Source: Salsipaludibacter sp963735045 (lineage in GTDB: Bacteria; Actinomycetota; Nitriliruptoria; Nitriliruptorales; Nitriliruptoraceae). Taken from it: DNA of 64,000 nucleotides. Shown one piece after another: positions 1 through 6,404 of this stretch; the first letter of the stretch is position 1, and every line of letters starts with the position of its first letter. The stretch spans positions 1 to 64,000 of the forward strand of contig CAVTIZ010000002.1 of the NCBI GenBank assembly GCA_963735045.1, written 5' to 3'. The notes under the pieces were generated by a model. That model was not told where the DNA came from, did not search any database, and was given only the letters and a program-made list of their open reading frames with translations. Made by a program: the position numbers and the translations under genes.

Positions 1-47
1 GTAGGCCCTTACGGGTCTCGAGGGTTCAAATCCCTCTCCCTCCGCCA
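1..47 (+). tRNA. tRNA-Ser, 3' part only
   Basis: The window opens inside a tRNA. Visible are a long variable arm (GGCCC-TTAC-GGGTC), a T arm with 5-bp stem and TTCAAAT loop, the 3' acceptor strand TCCCTCC, discriminator G and an encoded CCA ending at 47. A class II variable arm with discriminator G indicates serine rather than leucine or tyrosine, which carry A. The anticodon lies upstream of the window, so the isoacceptor is unknown. Confidence 0.85.
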
Positions 48-63
48 CGAACCACCTGCTCAG

Positions 64-91
64 AGGCGCCTTCCAATCGGAAGGCGCCTTT
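64..91 (+). terminator. Rho-independent terminator of the tRNA gene
   Basis: A perfect 11-bp stem (64-74 with 79-89) closes a 4-nt AATC loop and is followed by TTCGGCGTT. It begins 17 nt after the tRNA CCA end, so it most likely ends the tRNA transcript. Confidence 0.85.
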
Positions 92-803
92 CGGCGTTCC
101 GGGCGCAACATCGCTCTGATCACATCCCGATCACCTGCGACGTGGAATCCGATCAGGTGGAGTGAATCCGATCAGGTGGAGTGGAGTCGCCCTTCATGGG
201 TCGTCCCTCCGGGGGGGTCGTCGGGCGGTCCCTGGTCGTCGGGCTCAGGTTGGTCGGGCTCGTGGATCTCGGGGCGACGCGCGATCACGCTCGTTCCGGA
301 CCGGCACGTCTGCGTCGTGCGCACGGGCCAGGTCGTCGGGTCGGCGACGCACCCGGCCTGTCGACGGTCGGGTCGATCCGTCGACGTCCTCGGTCGAAGA
401 GGTTCACCGATCCCGAACGGCTGGTTGACGGCCAGGGCCTGGCGCTGACCGCGGCTGCCCGTACCGCCGCCGACCCCTGCGGCCCCGGCCACGCCAAGTC
501 GAGACCAGCTGATCGCGCGCGGATGGGCCTGGCCTCGGGCCGCTCGGTCAGGACGGTCGGGCGCAGTGCGCCTCGTCACGCGACGACGATGCCGCCCGTC
601 AGGTTGCTTCCACGAGGCGGCAGCGGCGTCGAGGGGACCCGAAACCGGGTCGCGAGGGCGTGGACGGGACCCGTGGCCGGTGTCCGTTCGCCGCCCGGCG
701 CAGAACCCCGTGGTGGCCCGACCAGAACCCGTGGGTGACCACGGATGGCGCGGGCGGTCCGGTCGGCGACGGTGCTCCCAACGACAACGAAGGGATCACC
801 GAC
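92..803. other. Intergenic stretch without a supported gene
   Basis: About 700 bases separate the tRNA terminator from the first credible gene. Open frames exist on both strands, as expected at this GC content, but their products are Arg/Gly/Pro-rich, lack recognisable domains and have no good ribosome binding site. Only the 19-bp direct repeat at 145-182 stands out. The promoter for the small ORF at 804 must lie here but could not be placed. Confidence 0.5.
145..182. repeat. 19-bp perfect tandem direct repeat
   Basis: The unit GAATCCGATCAGGTGGAGT occurs twice head to tail (145-163 and 164-182). A related inverted piece (CGATCACCTG) lies just upstream near 129-138, so CACCTG and CAGGTG arms could pair. 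It sits about 100 bp downstream of the tRNA. Function unknown; a binding site or slippage product are both possible. Confidence 0.8.
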
Positions 804-941
804 ATGTTCCACCCCGACCTGTACCTCGACCTGTTCCGCCAGGAGCAGACCCGCCGCGACGCGCGGCTCGGAGCCCTGGCCAACCAGCGCGGATCCGTGG
901 CCCCGACCCGACGCACCCGTCGTCGCCGTCGGAGCCGCTGA
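804..941 (+). CDS. Small basic protein upstream of methyltransferase
   Basis: This 45-codon ORF starts at ATG 804 with AAGGGATCACCGAC upstream as ribosome binding site. The product begins MFHPDLYLDLFRQEQTRRDA, predicted helical, and ends in an Arg-rich tail. Small proteins of the MxHPxLYxxL type are common in actinobacteria and have no assigned function. It lies 97 nt ahead of the methyltransferase gene in the same direction, so it is probably co-transcribed and could act as a leader ORF. Existence is supported by the binding site and coding-like N-terminus; function is not known. Confidence 0.6.
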   Translation: MFHPDLYLDLFRQEQTRRDARLGALANQRGSVAPTRRTRRRRRSR

Positions 942-960
942 TCCGTCCGGGCGCGGCCGG

Positions 961-1032
961 CCCACCGGCCGCGCCCACCCACACCACCGACCTCGACACC
1001 ACCCGGCACCACCGCCCACCACCGAAAAGGAG
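961..1032 (+). promoter_or_regulatory. C-rich, G-poor leader before methyltransferase
   Basis: Between the small ORF and the methyltransferase the RNA-like strand is dominated by CCACC and CACC runs with few G, ending in the AAAAGGAG ribosome binding site at 1025-1032. C>G bubbles of this kind are typical of Rho-utilisation sites. A regulatory role is inference from composition only. Confidence 0.3.
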
Positions 1033-1038
1033 CACGCC

Positions 1039-2181
1039 ATGTCCACGACCACCCATCCTTCGGCCACGTTTGCCAACCAATCCCACGAACCCGCCCCGAA
1101 TCCGTCGCCCGGGCCGACGCCCGACGAGGTCGCCGACCGCCTGGTCGGTGACGTCACGACCGTCCTGGAGACCCTGTCGACGCACCTCGGCCTGCGGCTC
1201 GGGCTGTTCGCGGCCCTGGTCGACCACGGGCCGTCGACACCCGCGACGCTGGCCGCCCACGCCGACATCGACGCCCGGTATGCCCGCGAGTGGTGCGAGC
1301 AGCAGACCGTCGCCGGGATGCTGGTCTGCGAGGACCCGACGTCCCCGGCGACCGACCGGCGATTCGCCGTGCCGTCCGCGGTGGCGGATGCCCTGGTGCG
1401 ACCGGACAGTGGTGCCTGGGTGGCACCGCTGATCGACCTGCTGCCCGGCATCACCGATGTCCTGGACGACCTGGCCGAGGCCTGGCGCGATGGCCACGGG
1501 ATCCCGTTCCACGACTACGGCGCGCCGGTGCGACACGGGCTCGGCGAGTTGAACGGGACCTCGTTCGACGCCGCGCTCGACGAGTGGTTGGCGGCCCTGC
1601 CCGACGTCGCCGCCCGCCTGGACGACCCGGGTGCCCGCGTCCTGGACCTGGGGTGCGGGACGGGCCGCTCGACGCTCGCGATCGCCCGTGCCCACCCCTT
1701 CGTGCACGTCCTGGGGATCGACCTCGACGAGGCCTCCGTCACCGAGGCCCGCGCCGCAGCGTCCGAGGCCGGCCTGGCCGACCGCGTGACCTTCGAGGTG
1801 GGCGATGCGGCCCACGCCGAGGTGCCCGAGGGTGGGTACGTCCTGGTGACCATCTTCGAGGCACTGCACGACATGGGTGACCCGATCGGCGCCCTGGGCG
1901 TGGCACGTCGCGCGTTGGCCCCCGGTGGCGCGTGCTACCTGGCCGACGAGCGCGTCGCGGACGAGTTCGGACCGGACGCATCGGTGGTCGAGCGACTCCA
2001 GTACGGGTTCTCGGTCCTGCACTGCCTGCCGGCCACCATGGCCGAGGACCCTGTCGAGGCGCACGGCACCGTCCTGCGCGCCCCGACCATCGCGCAGTGG
2101 GCAGACCGGGCAGGCTTCGCCGACCTGGACCGGCTGGACGTCGACGACCCGTTCTGGCAGCACTACCTGCTCACGACCTGA
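1039..2181 (+). CDS. Class I SAM-dependent methyltransferase
   Basis: The start ATG 1039 follows AAAAGGAG with good spacing, giving 380 aa. Residues about 45-115 look like an N-terminal winged-helix dimerisation domain as in small-molecule O-methyltransferase-like proteins. The Rossmann methyltransferase core follows, with motif I VLDLGCGTGRSTLAIA near residue 205 and an acidic motif II (GIDLDEAS). The family transfers a methyl group from SAM to a small acceptor; the substrate cannot be read from the sequence. It follows the 45-aa ORF in the same direction and ends tail to tail with the LuxR-family gene, with a shared hairpin between them. Confidence 0.88.
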   Translation: MSTTTHPSATFANQSHEPAPNPSPGPTPDEVADRLVGDVTTVLETLSTHLGLRLGLFAALVDHGPSTPATLAAHADIDARYAREWCEQQTVAGMLVCEDPTSPATDRRFAVPSAVADALVRPDSGAWVAPLIDLLPGITDVLDDLAEAWRDGHGIPFHDYGAPVRHGLGELNGTSFDAALDEWLAALPDVAARLDDPGARVLDLGCGTGRSTLAIARAHPFVHVLGIDLDEASVTEARAAASEAGLADRVTFEVGDAAHAEVPEGGYVLVTIFEALHDMGDPIGALGVARRALAPGGACYLADERVADEFGPDASVVERLQYGFSVLHCLPATMAEDPVEAHGTVLRAPTIAQWADRAGFADLDRLDVDDPFWQHYLLTT

Positions 2182-2225
2182 GCAGGCCATGTCCGGCGGC
2201 GACCGGTCAGCCGGCCTCGATCACG

Positions 2226-2255
2226 GGCCCACACGGTTCACGAACCGTCTGGGCC
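2226..2255. terminator. Bidirectional hairpin between convergent genes
   Basis: Arms 2226-2239 and 2242-2255 form a 6-bp plus 7-bp stem with one mismatch and an AC loop. The hairpin overlaps the stop codon of the minus-strand LuxR gene and lies 45 nt after the methyltransferase stop, so it can serve both transcripts. There is no long T run, as is usual in GC-rich actinobacteria. Confidence 0.65.
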
Positions 2256-4859
2256 GGTGTCGAGCAGTCGCGCCCCGACCCGACCGGCCTCGTCGCGAGT
2301 GTCCACACCGAGCCGGGACAGGACACCGGACACGTGGTCCTCCACGGTCCGTACCGACAGCACGAGCCGCTCGGCGATCTCGGCGTTGCCGAGGCCAGCC
2401 ACCAGCAGTTCCAGCACGTCCACCTGGCGCGGGGTCAGCCCGGCCGGGTTCGCCCGGGTCGCCCGGTTGGGCCCGCGCGGCACGGACCCCACGCCCAGCG
2501 CCGCCAGGTGGCGCCGGGCAAGTGCGGCCCCCGGTCGGGCGCCCAACCGGTCCAGGACCTCGATGGCTTGGCGCAGGTCGGCCTCGCCACCCCGTTCGAT
2601 CGCCGCCAGGGCCGCGTCGTGGGGGAGTCCGGCCTCGTGCAACTCCTCGACGGCCGTCGCGTGGTCACCCGCCGCGGCCGCAGCCCACGGTCCCACCTCC
2701 ACGGTCGGCAGCGCCGCCGGATCCACCCCGACGCGCCGCGCCGCCACGGCCAGTTCCCCGGCCCACCCCGGGCCCGGGCTGATGGCCTCGACCTCACGGG
2801 CGGCGACGTCCACGTCGACGTCGAGGTCGTGCAGCCAGGCGTGCTCCAGACGCAGGGCCAGCATCCAGGCGGTGAACTGGTCTGCATCGGCCATGGCCGT
2901 CGCCGCGATGGCCCGGGCGAGCAGGTCGTCGGCGTCCTCGGCCCCACGACGCACCGCCAGGCGAGCCTCGGCCAGGTCCCACGCGACCGCCAGCACGCCG
3001 GCGGCGAGTCCCTGCGCGCGCCCGCTGGCCAGCAGCCGCGCCGCCTCGTCCCACGCACCACGGTCGATGCGGATGTTGGCGTCGACCAACTCGACGTTGG
3101 CGCGATATCCGTCCAGTGCGCGGCTGCCGTCGTCGAGTTCACGGGCACGCGCCAGCCACTCGTCGGCGCGGCGATCGCGGGTGAACGTGTGGGCCTCGAG
3201 CAGGTTGAGCACGGCCCGTCCGTAGGCCTCGTCGTCGCCGGCCCGGCGACCGAGGTCGAGGGCCAGTTCGAGCTCCGCCTCGGCCTCGGCGGTGCCACCC
3301 GACTGGTGCAGCAGCGCCACGCCGCGGTAGTTGCGGGCGAGGGACTCGAGGTCGAGTCGCGCGACCTCGCGGCTGCGTGCCACGGCGAGGTCGGCCAGGA
3401 CCAGCGCACCCGCGTCCCCGACCAGGGCGGCATGGCTGGCCGCCGCCACCGTCGCCTCCGCCAGCACCTCCGGGTCGTCCGCCGCCTCCGCGCGACGAAC
3501 CGCCTCGGCGGCCCGAGTGGCAGCAGCCGACGGATCGTTGGCCATGTAGGCCGTCCGGGCCGCCGTGACCAGGGCGCGGACGGTGCCTGGCTGGTCGGCC
3601 AGCACCTCGTGGCGTCGGACTGCGGCGTCGGCGGCGAGCATCGCCTCCTCGTGTCGCCCCAGGTTGTAGAGGGTCCAGGCCCGTTCGAGGTCCAGTCGCG
3701 CACGGACGTCGACGTCGAGCCGGTGGGCGTGGTCGAGCACGGCGCGTTGGATGCGGTCGGCGATGTCGTGGGCGCCGGCGCGATGCGCCACCCCCGCGGC
3801 GTGTGGACCCAGCGCGACCAGCACGTCACCGTCGCCGGCGCCGGCGGCGAAGTGGACGAGCCGGGCCGGGTCGGCGACGGCCTGCACGGGGTCCCCGGGG
3901 GCCCAGTCCGCCTCCGCCAGCAGGGCGTCGAGGACCCGTCGGTGGCGCAGTCTGGACTCGGCACGCCCCAACTCGTCCACCACGGCGCGACGCAGCAACT
4001 CGTGGCGGAACCGGCAGCGGTCACCGTCCACGACCAGCACCCCGTCACGCTCCACCTCCGCCAGGGCCTGCGGGTCCGGGGCGAGGCGGTCGACCAGGGC
4101 CAGGTCGATCGTGCCCGGCACCACCGCCACGGTTCGGACCAGGTCCCGACCCGCGTCGTCCAGGCGAGCCACCCGGCCCAGCACGGCGTCCCGGATGCTG
4201 GCCGGCAGGCCATCCCCGTCGTGGGCCAGCACCTCGGCGACCAGGAAGGCGTTGCCACCGGTCGCGGCCAGGATCCGGTCGGCGTCGACGGCGTCGCCCG
4301 CCCCCAGCGTGGCGACGGCCGCCGCGCTCAGCGGGGCGGGGTGCACCCGGTGCACGGGCGCCTCCGCGAGGCGGGCCAGCACCCGGAGCAGCGGGTGGTC
4401 GCGGCCCACCTCGTCGTCGCGATAGGTCAGCACGAGCACCGCCGGCAGGACGGCGATCCGGCGAGTCAGGTGGCGGACGGCGTCCATGGTCGCCTCGTCG
4501 GCCCAGTGCACGTCCTCCACCACCAGCACGCTGGGCCGCAACGGGTCCGCCACCAGGTCCTGCAGCGCGTCGAACACGGCTCCGGGGTCGTCGGAGGCCA
4601 GGGCGTCGGCCAGTCCGGTACTCGTCCGCGCCACGTCGTGCAGCGGGGCGTTGGGCCGGGCTGTGCTCAGGTCGTCGCACCACCCGACGAACACGTTGGC
4701 GCGATCCTGTTCACGGTCCAGCCAGGACCGGACGAGCGCGGTCTTGCCGCAGCCCGCCTCGCCGGACACGAGCACGACCGAGCCGGCGCCGTCCGCGGCC
4801 GCGTCGACCGCGGCCCCCAGCGCCGCCAGGTCGTCGTCGCGCTCCAGCAGCTCGTCCAC
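2238..4859 (-). CDS. LAL-type LuxR-family ATPase regulator
   Basis: This 873-aa protein has the architecture of large ATP-binding LuxR (LAL/MalT-like) activators. A P-loop (GEAGCGKTALVRSW) lies near residue 32 and a Walker B-like VLVVEDVHWADEA near 115. A long helical, TPR-like middle follows, then a C-terminal LuxR helix-turn-helix (LTPRQVDVLELLVAGLGN onward). Family members bind ATP and an inducer and activate catabolic or secondary-metabolite operons; the ligand here is unknown. The GTG start at 4859 sits only 7 nt after a TAGGGT -10 box, so the mRNA is probably leaderless. It converges on the methyltransferase gene. Confidence 0.9.
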   Translation of the reverse strand: MDELLERDDDLAALGAAVDAAADGAGSVVLVSGEAGCGKTALVRSWLDREQDRANVFVGWCDDLSTARPNAPLHDVARTSTGLADALASDDPGAVFDALQDLVADPLRPSVLVVEDVHWADEATMDAVRHLTRRIAVLPAVLVLTYRDDEVGRDHPLLRVLARLAEAPVHRVHPAPLSAAAVATLGAGDAVDADRILAATGGNAFLVAEVLAHDGDGLPASIRDAVLGRVARLDDAGRDLVRTVAVVPGTIDLALVDRLAPDPQALAEVERDGVLVVDGDRCRFRHELLRRAVVDELGRAESRLRHRRVLDALLAEADWAPGDPVQAVADPARLVHFAAGAGDGDVLVALGPHAAGVAHRAGAHDIADRIQRAVLDHAHRLDVDVRARLDLERAWTLYNLGRHEEAMLAADAAVRRHEVLADQPGTVRALVTAARTAYMANDPSAAATRAAEAVRRAEAADDPEVLAEATVAAASHAALVGDAGALVLADLAVARSREVARLDLESLARNYRGVALLHQSGGTAEAEAELELALDLGRRAGDDEAYGRAVLNLLEAHTFTRDRRADEWLARARELDDGSRALDGYRANVELVDANIRIDRGAWDEAARLLASGRAQGLAAGVLAVAWDLAEARLAVRRGAEDADDLLARAIAATAMADADQFTAWMLALRLEHAWLHDLDVDVDVAAREVEAISPGPGWAGELAVAARRVGVDPAALPTVEVGPWAAAAAGDHATAVEELHEAGLPHDAALAAIERGGEADLRQAIEVLDRLGARPGAALARRHLAALGVGSVPRGPNRATRANPAGLTPRQVDVLELLVAGLGNAEIAERLVLSVRTVEDHVSGVLSRLGVDTRDEAGRVGARLLDTGPDGS

Positions 4860-4866
4860 GCGGGAA

Positions 4867-4872
4867 ACCCTA
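4867..4872 (-). promoter_or_regulatory. -10 box giving a leaderless LuxR mRNA
   Basis: On the minus strand TAGGGT is followed by TTCCCGC and the GTG start of the LuxR-family gene. A -10 element 7 nt from the start codon places the transcription start at or next to the initiator. No clear -35 hexamer is visible. Confidence 0.5.
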
Positions 4873-5018
4873 GTCCCGTGTCCACACGCCTCCCCGCCAC
4901 GTCGATGGGGGCGCCCAACCCGACATTCGGCGGTGGGGTTCCGATCGGTTGGGAGGCGTCACCCCCGCCAACGGCTCCGAACCCGACAATCGATGGTGAT
5001 CAGTTGGCGTGGGCACGG

Positions 5019-5174
5019 TCGCTCGTTGCGTTCCGACGTCTCGCACGACCTGACGCCAGGGCCAGCCATGAGCTCACCCGATTCGGACACCACTCGACCG
5101 CGGATCGCCCGCACACGTGCCGCGACTGCGGGCCGACGTCCTGTGCACCGAAGCGGAGGGTGGCGTGGTGCTGC
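5019..5174 (+). pseudogene. Truncated, frameshifted copy of the nhaA 5' end
   Basis: These 156 bases match the leader and first about 36 codons of the intact nhaA at 12264-12416 at roughly 90% identity by eye. The stretch from CACGACCTGACGCCAGGGCC across the ATG (5068) to ATTCGGAC is identical. The copy encodes MSSPDSDTTRPRIARTRAAT, then a 2-nt deletion near 5130 shifts the frame; after about 5174 similarity ends before the first transmembrane helix is complete. The surrounding region 4873-5429 holds no other gene. It looks like a decayed partial duplication. Confidence 0.85.
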
Positions 5175-5429
5175 CGCCGCCCTCCAGTCGGGCACGGGCA
5201 TCGAGTTCGTCCGCATCGGTGTTCCTCCGAGGTGGTGGGGATTCGTGGTCGGCGAATGGATGTTGTGACCAGGCCGTCGGGTGGGTCGGTTGCTCTACGA
5301 AGCGGCCGTGGATGTCCTCTCAGCGTGGGAGCAGCGTGGACGTGCTGTGGGTGGTGTGGTCGGCGCCGGGACCGCACCGTGGTCGTGGGCGGCACCGTGC
5401 TGCCGATGCTCCTGTGAAAGGTGACTCTC

Positions 5430-6200
5430 ATGGCCAACATGACCGCGCAGCCACGACCCCCGGGGGCCACCGCCCCGGCCGTCTCGACTCCACCGCTGTC
5501 CACGACCAGTCCTGCGGCCGACGGGGTGGCGCTCGGGCTGGCCGTCGTCGCCGTGGCGACCGTCGGTGTGCTCGTGCTCGCCGGTGACCTGCTGCCACCC
5601 GTGGTCGCCGTCGTCGTGGTGCTGAGCCTGTTGAGCTGGGCGACCGCCCGACGTCGCCATCGCGCCCTGCGGTGGGCCGCCGCTGTCGTCGCGGTGGCCT
5701 TTCTCGCGATGAACGCGCCGTTCGCGATCGAAGACCTCCAACACCCGGAGAGCGGCCTCATGTTCCTCGCCGTCCTCACCGCCGTCGTGGGAAGTGCGGT
5801 GACCGCCGGCCTCGCCGTCGCCTCGGCGCTGGGGCGTGGCGCCTCCGTTCGGCGCGTCTGGGTCGCCGCCGGCCTGGTCCTTGCCGCCGGAGCCACGCTG
5901 GCCGCCGTCACGAGTGCCAACGTCCCCGTCGACATCTCCCAGCCGGGCGACGTCGAGGTCGTGGCGACGGGCACGGCCTTCCCTGACGACGTCTCCCTGC
6001 CCCAGGACGCCGGTGCCGTGCTCGTCCGCAACGACGATCCGTTCCGTCACACCTTCGAGATCGAGGGCTTGGTCGGCCCGGTGGAGCTGCCTGCTGGCGC
6101 GACGGTGCGGATCCCACTCGACCTCGCGCCTGGTCAGTACGCGTTCACGTGCGACGTCGTCGGTCACGTTGGCATGGCCGGGACCCTGACGATCGAGTGA
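5430..6200 (+). CDS. Membrane protein with C-terminal cupredoxin domain
   Basis: ATG 5430 is preceded by GAAAGGTGA with about 9-nt spacing, which favours it over GTG 5421. The 256-aa product has four to five hydrophobic helices (about residues 30-165) and a C-terminal extracytoplasmic domain resembling a blue-copper cupredoxin. The likely type 1 copper ligands are the His of FRHTFEIE and the Cys, His and Met of FTCDVVGHVGM. Such domains shuttle electrons or bind copper at the outer membrane face; the partner is not evident. It is isolated, between the nhaA fragment and a regulator on the same strand. Confidence 0.8.
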   Translation: MANMTAQPRPPGATAPAVSTPPLSTTSPAADGVALGLAVVAVATVGVLVLAGDLLPPVVAVVVVLSLLSWATARRRHRALRWAAAVVAVAFLAMNAPFAIEDLQHPESGLMFLAVLTAVVGSAVTAGLAVASALGRGASVRRVWVAAGLVLAAGATLAAVTSANVPVDISQPGDVEVVATGTAFPDDVSLPQDAGAVLVRNDDPFRHTFEIEGLVGPVELPAGATVRIPLDLAPGQYAFTCDVVGHVGMAGTLTIE

Positions 6201-6225
6201 GGGCTGGGCGGGCTCGGACGGTTGC

Positions 6226-6270
6226 CAACGGTTGCGTCCGTTGACGGCACGTGGCGGGCCAGCCTAGGGT
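6226..6270 (+). promoter_or_regulatory. Promoter with overlapping palindrome
   Basis: TTGACG (6241-6246), an 18-nt spacer and TAGGGT (6265-6270) form a good sigma70-type promoter for the XRE/NB-ARC regulator. The palindrome CAACGG-TTGCGT-CCGTTG (6226-6243) overlaps the -35 box, nested with CGGACG/CGTCCG arms at 6215-6240. This is a plausible operator, perhaps for autoregulation. Confidence 0.6.
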
Positions 6271-6404
6271 CCTCGTGGGCGACGGCCCTGATCGGGTGTG
6301 GCTCGTCGCCGGGAGATCTCCGTGGGGGTCCGGCACGCACGAGTCGACGGCATGGTCTGCGACGAACGCAACGCCCGGATGACTCCCGGCCCCGGGCGCG
6401 ATCG

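Noticed and set aside
1..182. tRNA-Ser end with nearby repeats as an integrated element boundary
   Set aside because: No integrase, phage or transfer gene is present in the window and the tRNA 3' end is not duplicated downstream as far as I could see.
162..738. Several overlapping frames on both strands
   Set aside because: None has a domain, a convincing start or consistent codon pattern; they overlap each other.
1932..5417. 1161-codon open frame on the plus strand
   Set aside because: It runs antisense to the LAL regulator, whose domains and promoter are clear. The translated product has no motif and mirrors the regulator's codons, as expected in GC-rich DNA.
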